From Clytia hemisphaerica (lineage: Eukaryota > Cnidaria > Hydrozoa > Leptothecata > Clytiidae), in assembly GCA_902728285.1 (NCBI GenBank), contig CACVBU010000840.1, positions 346,504 to 410,503 of the forward strand: a stretch of 64,000 nt of DNA. Reading direction: 5' to 3'. Both the position numbers and the translations under genes were made by a program. Every line of letters starts with the position of its first letter. Position 1 is the first letter of the stretch. This document shows positions 36,262-46,959 of this stretch, in pieces. The notes under the pieces are model-generated. The model saw only the letters and a program-made list of their open reading frames with translations. It did no database searches and was not told the origin of the DNA.

Positions 36262-39200
36262 AGAAAAAGAGACTTTACTATACATGGATATCCAAGAAAT
36301 CTAACCATAACGGGTTCCAGTCAGAAGGATTTCATGCACCTTTAGATTATTGCGAGGAAAAATAAACGTTTGCAACTCAGTCAAAGAATGAAAAATTAGA
36401 ATGAAAATTAGTTCACCATAACGTTTCATTGCTCAAACAGATTTTGTGAGTTTCATGGGAAAATGGAGTTGAGCTACTTTAATGGGATAAACTTTCGCGG
36501 GGATTAAATTTTGCGAATGGGCCTATCCGTGAAATTCAAAAACTTTGCGGGGACTTAATTTCGCAGATGACGAGTTCCCTGATTTTTCACGTAATTTCGC
36601 GGATCAGGTTGGGACTTAATTTCGCGGATGTTCGCGAATGACACCCAAATCCACGAAATCCGCAAAATTTAATCCCCACGAAAGTTTATCCCATTAAAGT
36701 AGATCAACATTTTCTCTGATGATCAGTTTATATTTTGGAATGATGATTACCATACCAAGTTTAACTTTAGGCTATGAAGACTTCAATTAGACTTCAAAAT
36801 GTTTAAAAAATTAAAGCAGATACCTTTGATTCACCTTGCGTTTCAATAACAGTGGATGTTAAAAGAGAACTCAATGCTTTTGGGATGAGAGCAGACACAA
36901 ACAGTAACACGTGCGAAGCTGCTTCTTCTATGTTTTCAAATTCAGCTTGCTGAAGTGCTTCCAAAAACCTGAATGTGAAGATCATAAAAAAACAATACTC
37001 TTTTGTCCTTTATTGCAATTTTTCGGAAAAAAACCACCCTAATAGCATTTTATAATAACCCCCATTTTATGAAATTTTCCTGAAAAGTGTCAAAACCTTC
37101 ATTTTCCTAAGGGTGTTTGAGGGACTCCCCCCAAAATCGATTAATACTGAGACCCCCTCCCATTTTATGGATTTTCTCCCAGAGTACCAACCCCCTGGTT
37201 ATTCCACCCACCCCTACAATCAAGCACAAACGAGTAAGTATAGATTGGGTTTACATAACTTGAGCTTGAGCCATTAAAAGTTATGTAAATTAAGGACTTA
37301 AATCAACCAATTGAGCTTGTGCGCAATAGCCCTCACTGACTGGTCATTATTCTACACATTTTTTGATAAGCAACCAGGTTGCTAAGGCTCGAGGGCTCAA
37401 ATTAAAAACTTTTTAGATTTACTGCAAAAGATAGCCCTTGACCCAATAAGTATGGTATAACATCAACGATGGTAAAATCAAATTTTCCAGAAAATGAGCT
37501 AGAATGCTAAGCAACCCCAGCCCTGACCCGAATATTGGAGTTACTTTATAAAAAATGTGTATTGAATACCACTAGACAGGCCACTATTCTTGAAAATCGA
37601 AAAAAAAGGTCAGTTCACTCTGTTCCACTAAAAATTGAATTCAAATGATTCAAGGAATTCCTTGGATGGATTGAGAGGAAAATGGGAACAATAAGAGTAT
37701 CTTGGGTCACTTCTTCTTACCTTCCTTTATCTTGTTTATTTTGGAGTTGACTTTTGATTAATGATAACAGTTCTTCCTAAAGAATTAAAGAATTTGACAC
37801 TCATGAATTCAACATTTGAGCTTGACTAAAAAAATTCACTTGCAAATCTTGAACAAACATTTTTTCTATTAACCCAATCAATAGTACTCCAGCTACGACT
37901 GGACGCTTTTCTTACACTTCTTCCCAAAAGAAAAAAAAGGATTTTTGGAGTTCTCGCCCATATGGTCAACTCAGGTCAATTATTTATATATTTGAATGCG
38001 TTATCTGCTGAAAATTACCAAAAGCAAATACGCGTAAAAAAAATTGTTCTCAAGATATTGAAGTAAGGAAGTATTAAACTAAGTGCTAGAAAACTGTTAA
38101 ACAGTTAAACTGAAAAGTTATGGAAAATTAGATTTATAAAGATATTCAGCAAACAATTTTTCATCAATTAAAGGTTTTGTTTTAAAATAAGAGTGATATT
38201 GTTTGCTCAATCATCAATTTTAATTCACAAGCTTTTTCACATTGGATTGACACGGATGTGGAGCAAGATTGGTCAGAGAGAGGAGAAGAATTTTCTTTTG
38301 CTTATATCAGCATAATATAACAATAGCAAGACACTGTCCTGATATGAAATATGTGTCTGATATGGAACGGAAACACCTATGTAAACACCTAACACCTAAA
38401 CAAAACTTTTAAGGTTTACAAGTTATGGTAAATCACAAAGATGAAAAAGGTAAAAACCTTGGCCTCCATTGCTTTACCAAATGTACTTGACCATCCTTTG
38501 ATTTTGACACTCAATGGAACTGATACCAATCCTGGATATGTAAAACATGGAAATATAAATTCCAAATGAAAAATAAAAACAAAAATGAAAAAAATTATGA
38601 TAAATTATAGTTATGTTTTAAAAAATGTTTGTAGTCCGTATGAAAGTCTTTTTGCTACGTTTTGATTTCTCAACTCTTCATTGGGCTGTTCCATCAAAAA
38701 ACCATACAGGGGGATGGACGAACCTTTTAAAGTCAAAAAGAATATTGAAAATGTGTGGATACCCCCTGGGAAATGGTAAAATTCCCAAAAATACTCTTAG
38801 AAAAGTTATTTTCATACCTTAAAGTAAGGGTGGACGAACTAAAATCAGTTTTTTATCTCCTGGAAATTTTAGAATAGCTTTTTTACCCCTTTGGAAAAAT
38901 GAAAAAACACCTTCTGGAAATTTTTCTAGGATTATCCTCTGGAAATGTTCGACCACCCACATGTATGGATATAAAATGGAATGGCCCATTATTTGTTGGA
39001 AACAAATGTCGTGAATTGATTGGCTCTCTGATCATGTTAATAGGTTCTGTCGTTGGTTGGTCTAATTTATAATATAAGCAGACTAACATAACAAATATGA
39101 CAAATAGCTTTGTTCAAATGATTGTCAAAGTTCGATAGAATATTCCAGAACAAACATTGTTTTTTAAATAGGTTTGGCTTACCGTGCCAATGTGTAGTTG

Positions 39201-41367
39201 CTACACTTTTATATTTTTCCAAAAGTTCAAAATCATCTATGTCCAGAAATACTGATAAACAAATCGCAGTGGTCAACTTCTTGAATGTTTCATACACCTC
39301 TATTGAATTACTACTGTGGAGAATAAAAATGTAAAACGATACAGACAGTGTGAAAGAAGACCAAAACTAACACAGAATTGTCTGTAGATTCTCTAGGCAA
39401 CTACAATCCCAACCGTAATATTTGGAACAAAAGGGAAATCCTCTTAAAATTTGAAAACCGCAAGTGGTTTTTAAGTGCTTTAAAGTACGGTTGGAAAGTA
39501 GAGTTTCAACTCTGAGTTTTAAGTATCTCAGGATCTAAAAGCTCAAAAATGTTCCAACAAGGCTTAGAATATAGCCTGGAAGCCACTTAACCCCTCCCAA
39601 ATCGAAAAATCCAATGAAACAAAGTGAAAGTACAGAAACTGCAATTTTCCCCCGATCTTTAAATTCTGAAAACCGTTAAAATACCCAAAATTGCCAATGT
39701 ATTTCGGCGCCGATTGTAGTTTGAAAAAAAAACCATTTAGGATGTAAAAATTGTTAAAATGGAAACACTTATGTTATACCTTTGATCCAGATCTTTAAGA
39801 AATTGTTGTGTTAATCTATAGTGAAGTGAAGAAAAAAAGTGGAAAAATTGAAATAGAGGTGGAGGTTTTTGAAAAACTTTGACCCTTCATCTTAGAAAAA
39901 AAATGTTTCCTTAAAAATTTATATGCCACTCAAATATGCCTCTGACTGTGGTTTTTGAAAACAAACCACAGAGAAAATAAGGTCAGAAAAATTACAAACA
40001 CCATCACATTTCTATCACGTATCAATGAAATTTTGACCATTTTCCAGTCAATTTTCGATTGAAAACTTTTCGTTTGTATCTTGTAATTATGATACAAATG
40101 TCATTTTTAAGAGAATTAGGGGCTATTTTACCTAAAACCGTTCATGTAAAAAAAGATAGAATTAAGCATAGAAGGAAAGGACAAACAGACCAAACCTTTG
40201 GATTTTGATCATGTAATGATTACAATTTTCTGTGTGGAAAAGAGTCCTAATTATCTCTCTCAATCGAAATGCTTCATCCCCTAAAGTTAAAACAGTGAGT
40301 TTTTCTGATGATTATGAAAATTAAGAACACCCCAGTCTCACAGCCCCGACGAAACTTTTTCCTACAGCGGGGATAAAAATTTCAATTGAAATCTTAATGG
40401 GGATGAAAATTATATTCTTCCAAGGTTAAAAAATCCAGTGGGGATGGTTTTGGAGTGCAATTTCTAAACAAAAAATTTCTAAATGGGGATGAAATCAAAG
40501 TCAATAGGGTATTTTTCCCACCAGGGACGAAATTTTTGCCAAATTTTCCAGTGAGGCTGGGGCCCCATCGGGTCTGTGACACAGGGGTGTATAAGAACAA
40601 TTGAAATGAAACCATTGCGAAAATTGTTGTACATAACAAAATCTTAAAGATTCCTTTTTTACAGTTTGCTCTTAGTTCAACATATAGCATCATGTATATA
40701 ACTTTTGAAGAGATCTTACCATTGTTGAAAATACAAACTTCTCCATAGAGAGAATACATGTAGCCAAAATCTTTGTATGACATTTCAAAGGAAGAACTTT
40801 TATCTAAATGACAAAAAAAGAAGTAATAAGGATAATTTCAAAAACTTTTTATATAAAGTCAATTATTATTATTATTTCAAAAAATATCCTCAAGGACAGG
40901 ATATCATTTATTCTTGGGTTAAAGAGATAGAATAAAACCAAAAAAAAATATTGGTATATTTAAATGAGTTATCAGGCTGAAATATGACGATTACCTTAAG
41001 TGAAGAAATTCAGAGTTACACAGTTGAGGGGGCTTTTTGTTTACAATATGGCCTATTTTGTCGTAAAAAGACTAATACTAGAGGTGTCAAAAACTGCAAA
41101 ATAAAATTTCCGCAAAAATTCCTTCCCTTTCCCATATACATGTTCGACAAGGAAGAAAAGAAGTAAAAACAGTACGTTACCAACTAGTATCTCCTTGATT
41201 CCTTGATTTGAAGTGACAAAAATATGTGGTTGATTCATTATCCTAGCACTGAAGATTTTGCTATTATATTTATCTATACGACTCTGAACAAAGTTTACAG
41301 GTGATCTCCCGATTTCCAAGCTTTTGTCACCAGAGAATCTCCAACCAAGTTCTCCTGGAACTTCCAT
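30076..41367 (-). CDS. Divergent cytochrome P450 with non-canonical I-helix
   Basis: Eleven minus-strand exons join in phase: 41367-41181, 40803-40720, 40280-40196, 39313-39183, 38531-38458, 37776-37721, 36968-36824, 35518-35408, 34579-34452, 32933-32846 and 30219-30076 (410 residues from the first ATG). P450 landmarks, in order, are PGELGW, the helix-K EASR (ExxR), FLPERW in the meander, and the heme loop FGGGKRVCVG with its cysteine ligand. The I-helix reads LLFVSALIPKALSS where AGx(D/E)T is expected, so the acid-alcohol pair used for oxygen activation is absent. General layout recalls CYP26/CYP120-type enzymes, while SRIDKYNSKIF near the N-terminus recalls the non-monooxygenase CYP74 clan; the family is unresolved. 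No N-terminal membrane anchor is encoded. The frame stays open upstream of 41367 to a possible acceptor near 41470, so an upstream exon may exist. A LINE fragment and several MITEs lie in its introns. Confidence 0.85.
30612..31224. repeat. 600-base inverted repeat with about 270-base arms
   Basis: The left arm (from about 30617, AAATATGATCTAGCTGAAAC) is inverted on the right, ending at about 31217 (GTTTCAGCTAGATCATATT). Matching inner blocks include TAGGATGCTTATACCTCAGG with CCTGAGGTATAAGCATCCTA, GATGTTCCACCAGTGG, CGCCCTTAGG and AGACTTTTAAAC. The arms meet near TAACTCGAGATA and TATCTTGAGTTA, around a loop of under 100 bases at about 30885-30960. It lies in the last intron of the P450 gene. 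Confidence 0.88.
31260..31470. repeat. Dispersed repeat related to 10855-11100
   Basis: The words AATTATACTAATTGTTGTC, AATAATCAGATAAGCAAATC, CCATCCCCACTGAAT and a CAGCCATAA stretch are shared with 10855-11100 and 56384-56650. The right end is poorly defined. It is intronic in the P450 gene. Confidence 0.6.
31471..32845. other. P450 intron, no feature recognised
   Basis: This intron segment contains an imperfect duplication of CATCCATTGCCATTCTCATA near 31800-31870, and otherwise AT-rich sequence with no coding exon, RNA gene or clear transposon end. Confidence 0.4.
33084..33990. mobile_element. Inverted-repeat element with ATAGTGTGCA tips
   Basis: The left tip ATAGTGTGCACCCCCC and right tip CCCCCTTGCACACTAT are inverted over ATAGTGTGCA. 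AGGTGGGA recurs six or more times (AGGTGGGATTTGAGG, AGGTGGGAGAAAC and so on) close to both ends, as subterminal repeats. It lies between two P450 exons. No transposase frame is present. Confidence 0.65.
34721..34932. mobile_element. CACAGCCCCG-type MITE with 10-base flanking direct repeat
   Basis: The element has ends ATACTCCCGTGTCACGG and CCGGGGCTGTGAGACAGGGG, i.e. inverted. It is flanked by the direct repeat AATACTCAAA at 34711-34720 and 34933-34942. A duplication of 9-10 bases is typical of Mutator-like transposons. Interior text is an inverse, shortened version of 40327-40590. Confidence 0.75.
35696..36258 (+). mobile_element. 5'-truncated LINE, 3' end with poly(A) and 9-base target duplication
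   Basis: The fragment encodes the last part of a non-LTR reverse transcriptase ORF: FRDTLDPFCGCR, then ENTQHFLLHCSIY, a zinc-finger-like C...H...C pattern common after the RT domain, ending FSGALF and a stop. A 3' UTR with AATAAAG and a run of about 35 A follows. Both sides carry GTTAGAAAA (35687-35695 and 36259-36267). The insertion is opposite in strand to the host P450 gene. Its clean poly(A) and perfect duplication suggest a fairly recent insertion. Confidence 0.9.
36474..36703. repeat. TTTCGCG-type palindromic MITE
   Basis: The ends CTACTTTAATGGGATAAACT and AGTTTATCCCATTAAAGTAG are perfect inverted copies, continued inward by TTCG(C/T)GGGGATTAAATTTTGCG on both sides. The interior is a patchwork of TTAATTTCGCGGA units. 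It lies in an intron of the P450 gene. Confidence 0.88.
37000..37210. repeat. CCCCC-rich dispersed repeat
   Basis: It contains ATTTTATGAAATTTTCC, ACTCCCCCCAAAATCG, GACCCCCTCCCATTTTATGG and ACCCCCTGGTTATTCCACCC. Similar phrasing occurs at 26040-26150 and 33410-33485. It is intronic in the P450 gene and non-coding. Confidence 0.45.
38682..38989. repeat. GGGCTGTTCCAT-ended MITE
   Basis: The tips TGGGCTGTTCCAT and ATGGAATGGCCCA are inverted, and the inversion extends inward with CCATACAGGGGGATGGACGA against CGACCACCCACATGTATGG. A partial relative (GGCTGTTCCATTTGAAGATC) is at about 25724-25870. It lies between P450 exons 4 and 5. Confidence 0.75.
40327..40590. repeat. CACAGCCCCG-type MITE, fullest copy
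   Basis: The ends ACACCCCAGTCTCACAGCCC and GTGACACAGGGGTGT are inverted. The sequence TAAGAACA stands at or near both borders, a probable target duplication of 8-10 bases. It lies between P450 exons 2 and 3. Confidence 0.78.
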
Positions 41368-43445
41368 TGTGCTGTGGTGATTAAGTGGTGTTTTTCTATG
41401 CTGAGCTTTTTCACTCACATTTGATTTCACGTTTATTCTTACTCTAATATGACATAATTCGGTGTTACTGCTAGAAATTTTAAAGATTGTAACATAAAGA
41501 TTCTGGATTGTATTTGAAATACATTCATGAAACTCTTTTGAAAATCAAAAATACAATTCAAAAGCATTTCAGTTTGTGGATCACATTTGGATTGTTCTTC
41601 TTTTATTTCCAAAATATTTCAAATACATTCAGATTCTGGATTGCAAATGGATTATTCTTGGAATGTTTAAATTGCAAAACAATTCGTAAGGGTAAGATAA
41701 AGAAATCGATAAATAACCAGGCAATGTCAACCGAACCCTATCAAACCGATTTTTGTAATGGAACCATCAAATTTCATCGAACTAAATCGAATTATAGGTG
41801 TTCGATTACCGAACCTGATCGAACAGTAATTTAACTTTACCGAAAAATCTTCAGTTCGATTAAAGTTACTTATTGCAGTTTGATTAAGTTTGATCAGTGT
41901 TTTTGTAGCTCAATGGTTCCAGTTATTGCTAGCGCAACAGCTCTAGCCTAAACGATCCCCAACAATCATTGGATTAGCAGAAAAGAGTTGCTCATGTGCT
42001 CCGAGAGAATGATTTGTAAACAAAAACCGTAAATCAAACACATCGAACATCAATCAAACTAATCAAACTTTACCAGAATTTCTCAGTTCAATGACTGTTC
42101 GGTTTGGTTTGATAAACCAACACCTATCGTTCAATTAAGTTCGATTGACCCCCTGCTTTAGGCAAATCACTACCGTGAGATAGAGTAACTTGCATCAGTG
42201 GAGGCTAACATGCATAGCCCTCAAATGAGTTAAAGGGGTTTGTATGAAATACAAAACATAAAAAATTTCCAAATCACCCATTTCGATTGAACCAATAAAA
42301 AATGAAACTTTTCCATTTTTCACTTTTTTGCACCAATTCTTCAAAATGAAAATATCTAAGATTTAAAATTCTTTTTTCATTTAATGATTTTTTACGGCAC
42401 TCTGTTGACAATCTAACTCTGAAGATGGGAAAAAGTCTAAGCCTTAGGATCACGGATTGAAACAAATATATGAATGGGATTTTTCAGCTGCCCACTGTGA
42501 AAGGCACTGAGAGGCCACGGGTGCCAAAAAGAAGGGCCGTGTGAAATGCGGGAATCTCATTGATGAAAATTTAATAAACAGCTGCAAAGGAGCGCCGGGA
42601 AGCAGTCAGTAGAAGTGACTACTTTTGTTTTTGTTGCAGATTTTGATATAAACTTCTAAGACTAGTCTAGTTTCTAATCCTGATATAGGAGTTTAAGATT
42701 ACACTGGCATTATAGACCTAACTCTTCATACAAAAATACGGAAAACGCATATTTGGACTTTGTACCCTATGCTGCACGCAAGCACTTAAGGTATAGTCCA
42801 ACAAAAGCAGGACAAAGATCAGTTTTTTGAAGTTTTGCAAAAAAAGTCGCATAGAAGATCTTTCAAATTCAGTATGTGAATACAGTAAAAAATACAACTT
42901 TTCTATTTTTCCTTTTTATTTGAAAAAATTCTAGAAATGAAAATAAAGGGATAATGATAATTAATTGAATACTATTCACTGATGATCCGCGGCACTATCG
43001 TAAAGCTAGAATCGCTTCGCGTCTTTTCGCTTGAGAATATGATTGACAGATTAAAGTTTTTACCCGCGAGGGAGCTGGCAGGCATTCTGCAAGCGTTCTG
43101 CAAGCATTCTCGGCTCAATCCTTGAATCACACTAAAATGGTAGACATAGCTGAGGCAGATCATTTTGATGGAAGTTGTTGGAATGTTTACAAGGCTCTAG
43201 ACAGAATATTGTTTGTTTAACTGTCAATGATGACAGTGCGTGTCATTATTAGTTTTGTTAGATCTGATAAATTGATGTTTGTAAGTGCACTTTATACTTT
43301 TGATTCCCATTGAAAAAACATATTCTGGTTTTCATGTTATTCAATGCTGTTTTAGAGCTTTAGAGCTAGCCGGGTTGTTGTAAAATATGGATTAGCTCCA
43401 TGGAGTACTCCAATGGAGTACCTATTGGAGTACTCTAAAGATATA
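41368..43445. other. Region upstream of the P450 gene; no gene recognised
   Basis: Near 41700-42130 there is a cluster of TCGAACC/ATCGAAC words that resemble the subterminal repeats of the nested hAT-like element at 44303, so it is probably a decayed relative. Open frames of 60-130 codons here have no splice-site or family support. AT-rich and otherwise featureless. Confidence 0.4.
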
Positions 43446-43610
43446 GACCTTTTTCAAAGAGGCCACCCTGTTGAATAATTATAGTCCAGCAGAAAAACAA
43501 TGATAAAACCATGCATATTACAGTAATTATGCATGGCTCTATCATTGTTTTTAAATTTTATGGATGGACTACATAATTATTCAACAGGACGTCCTCTTTG
43601 AAAAAAGGTC
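43446..43610. repeat. Foldback palindrome
   Basis: The arms GACCTTTTTCAAAGAGG and CCTCTTTGAAAAAAGGTC are inverted, continued by CTGTTGAATAATTAT.GTCCA and the matching inverse, and by AACAATGATA...CCATGCATA around a centre near TTACAGTAA. The whole 165 bases fold into one imperfect hairpin. Confidence 0.85.
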
Positions 43611-44004
43611 TTCTATTGCAGACCTGATTTTAGATTGCCCCAAAAGGAAAATAAAGACCTGTATAATTTTGTATTTGCTCTAAAGCCACTTTGTAGTAAG
43701 AATGTTGCTTTCTGAATGGTCTCTTTTTATATCCTTTCATGCCATCTGCATCACATTGCATTGAGTATGAAATTCTTATATCAAAGAAATAAGTTGGCAG
43801 ACTCCATTCATTACGATTGTCTTATTATTTTGTTAATTGAAGTGTATTTTGTCAATAAGGGGTCACTCACATATCGATTCTTCACACTACTAACGTCAAA
43901 TTGACGCAAAGGGGTGGGGGTTAGAGTCTGTGACGCTAAGAAATTTCACCAGAAATATCGATTTTTGAGACGTTTATTCCATGACAAATATTACTTTCCA
44001 TATT

Positions 44005-44941
44005 CAGTCAGGCACATCCTGGCAAATGAACGGGGTGAGCATTTGCATGGGGTATTCGTCATCCAGTGTAAATGAGATAGGACGTCTCAGGCTAAAAGCG
44101 TGAAAATGAATAAAAATGAACTTCAAACTGAAAACGGGAAAAAAGGAAGAAAACTGGGAACTTTATTTTTTCGTTAAAAGTTTCTTCAATCTTCGAAGAC
44201 AAAATTGACCCATGGAAAAAAAATTTCATCTATGCAGTTCTTTGAAATGAAGCAAAATATTTCCAACCCGGTTCAATTGCGTCGGGTATTCAGTGCTATT
44301 ACCAGACGGTGTCAATCGAACAACTTCGAACAAAAATCGCAATCGAACCAATCGAATACGTAATCGAACGCGGTTGAATAATTGCGATTCGATTGTCGAA
44401 CGTAATCGAATCTCAATCGAACGGCCGGTTCCTGGGTAGTATTCGATTGCGTTCAAGTAAGGTTAGATTGCTTCGATTGATTGTTGACTATGTTCGATTG
44501 GCTCGATTGATTGTCAATTTACATTGGATTAATCTTCGATATCGTTCGATTACGATTATGTACGATGAGTTTGATTGCGATTAAATTAAATTGGATCACT
44601 CTGTTAGAGCTTCTTAGCGTGGGCGGCCGAGCGCTTAAGTACCATACTAAAGCGAATAAAATCTAATACAATTGAATCAATCGAACGTAATCGAATACAA
44701 TTGAACGTAATCGAAGCAATCGAACAGTAAATCCTGGGTAATATTCGATTGCGATTCGATTGCGTTCAACAATCGAATTGCAATTATTCGATTGCGTTCA
44801 ATTGCGTTCGATTGATTTGGCATTCGATTCGTTCGATTGACACCGTCTGGCTATTACATCATTTTTGTTTTAGACCCCTTGCATTTGCCACCAATCGCAA
44901 GTGAAAAATACCCCGTTCATTTGCCAGGATGTGCCTGACTG
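44005..44941. mobile_element. Inverted-repeat transposon carrying a nested insertion
   Basis: The ends CAGTCAGGCACATCCTGGCA and TGCCAGGATGTGCCTGACTG are perfect inverted copies, and the inversion runs on to about 31 bases (AAATGAACGGGG). ATATT flanks both sides (44000-44004 and 44942-44946), a likely 5-base target duplication. Without the inner element at 44303-44849 it would be only about 380 bases long. No transposase frame is present. Confidence 0.85.
44303..44849. mobile_element. hAT-like element nested inside another transposon
   Basis: The tips CAGACGGTGTCAATCGAAC and GTTCGATTGACACCGTCTG are inverted, with the 8-base duplication GCTATTAC at 44295-44302 and 44850-44857. CAG tips and an 8-base duplication fit hAT elements. 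The body is built of ATTCGATTG/CAATCGAA words in both orientations, as subterminal binding-site arrays often are. No coding sequence is present. Confidence 0.88.
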
Positions 44942-45612
44942 ATATTTGTTTTCCTCCTTCGCTTCGCTATTCTATAGAACAATTTTAATCAAAACAAAAG
45001 GCCTGATGTTTATGTCTCGTGTTCCTTTTGTTTAGACGAAAATAGTAAAAAAACTTTCCTAGCTTTTAGGCAAAAAGACTCCTGACTTTGTTATAGACAT
45101 TGTCTGGAAAAACGTTGCTGGACTAAAACAATTTTAACATATACAAACAAGATTAAGGTGAATAACAAAAATAATAATATAATATTCAAAATATAAAACA
45201 AAAACAATTCAACAATTCAATTCAAGTTGAAAGGGCGAAAAGTCACTTCTCTTCTCCAGCTTCCCCTTTTTTCTCTTTCTCACTATGCGAAATTAATGTT
45301 TACAAGCCCTCGATCGAGATTTTTTGAAAGCGAATATACTCAAAAGCGGTGCGAGTTATTGACAGCCCCTCCTGGCCCTTTCGGGGAGGCAAATTTTTTC
45401 TTCCGCCGTAAGCGGCCCAGCATGTTCTTTTTTCTTATAAGCATCTAATTTATAAGAATGAAATCAATAACTCTAGCCATATACTTTTTGGTAATTTGTT
45501 CTTACAAAGTAAAAAAGGGACAGTGCACAATATGAGCATGTTTATTTTTCTTCTAAGCAACTATTTAAGTGAGGTAAGAGCTTAGAGCTTAGAGTGAGAA
45601 GGAGGTCTTAGA

Positions 45613-46943
45613 TTTATCTGATATTCCGATGGCGTATTGGCGGCCGCCCACGCTAAAGCTCTAAAGGAGCGGACCAATATACCATCGGAGACCTATAGTA
45701 GTCATCGTTTGATGTACCGCATCACAGTCGTGTCTAGCCGTCCTTACACTTTTTGCTTGACTATCGGCTGCACCCGACTGAATTTAGCATGAAAATCTCT
45801 GCTGCCTGAGAAGGCTTGAGAAATATTCAAACCTTCGATTGTTGGCTGTTTTTGGTTTATTTTGGTAGATTTATTGACACTTGACAGTTTCATTACTTTT
45901 TCAGTATCATATTTAGTACCTAGTGTAATTTCTTAGTAAGTGCACCAAGTTAAAAATGCTTGACATTGGTTATTATATTTTGTTATTTATTTGTTTTTCG
46001 TGGTTGACTGGTTATATCAAAGAAAGCATATCAGGTATGTTTTGTTTAGTTTTACCAATAATTTTTATGCTGGAATTCTAAACTGCTGCATTCCAATTTA
46101 GACCTTTAGAGCCTGTCGACCGCCCTCCATGCAGAGCAGCGGATCGCCCAACCCCAACCGACATCAACAAACTTGTTGATCATGACCTGTGTGTTGTTTA
46201 TTTGGAAAAGCCAGAATCCTCCTTCATCAATAACAAAGTTGGAGGGAGGTTCCCATATATTGTATCAGTATCTTGGGGACAAAGCTTTTATTTTTTGGTA
46301 ATAGGACCATCTTTGCCTGTTTCGCCAAACTCTATTTTTAGAGGCTGACATGAATATTTCAGGTAGTGAAAGATCTAGTGCAGGTGTAATTTTCATTTGG
46401 TGTGTTGAGGCAAGCTTAGTGATTCTGCAAATAGCAAAAAGTTCACATATTGCTGTATAAATTGGACTAGATTGAGGGTAATTTGGCTCATGGCAACTCT
46501 CTTCTAATTGTTTGGTTCGTGACATTGCTTGTTTACTTTTTTTAGGCAGTGAAAGATCTTGAATAGGTGAAATTGTCATTCGATGTGAGGAGACAAACTT
46601 ATTTATTCTAGTAGCAGCAAAGAATTCGCATTTTATTGCTATAATTGAACTGTAATTGAGTTTGGGTTTAGAGCCACTCTCAATAAATTTTTAGTTCGCG
46701 TCCTGCTTTGTTTACATTTTTCAGTTCGGAGCACTATGTAGAAATCGCACGGGAAATTTTTTTTGCATGTGTACTCTTAGTTCGGGGCACTAGTAACTTT
46801 TTACCGTCCCCAGACTCTTTCTAAATTTTACGAACGCGGTCAGGAGAAATTCCGTAATCCAAAGGTTCCAGATGTTTATAATTTTCCCGACCTTCAGAGC
46901 TTTAGCGTGTCGGAAGAAAATTTCTACATCGAGTACCAGATAA
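45613..46943. mobile_element. hAT-like element, 1.3 kb copy
   Basis: The element starts TTTATCTGATATTCCGATGG and ends GAGTACCAGATAA, with the target duplication GTCTTAGA at 45605-45612 and 46944-46951. Both ends match the 334-base element at 9870-10203 (GGCGGCCGCCCACGCTAAAG on the left, GAGCTTTAGCGTGTCGGA on the right). The interior has a degenerate tandem duplication (AGTGAAAGATCT with AATTTTCATT at about 46370 and 46550). No intact transposase was seen. Confidence 0.85.
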
Positions 46944-46959
46944 GTCTTAGATGTGAAGT

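Noticed and set aside
41368-41430. Extension of the P450 N-terminus to 41430
   Set aside because: The frame is open but the codon at 41430 is GTG; the first in-frame ATG is at 41367. An upstream exon is possible but was not found.
44226-44584. Open frames rich in RLRS and RLVR words
   Set aside because: They read through the TTCGATTG subrepeats of the nested transposon.
46265-46579. 104-codon minus-strand frame with repeated DLSLPE/K peptide inside the hAT-like element
   Set aside because: The repeat is a degenerate DNA-level tandem duplication and there is no transposase motif.
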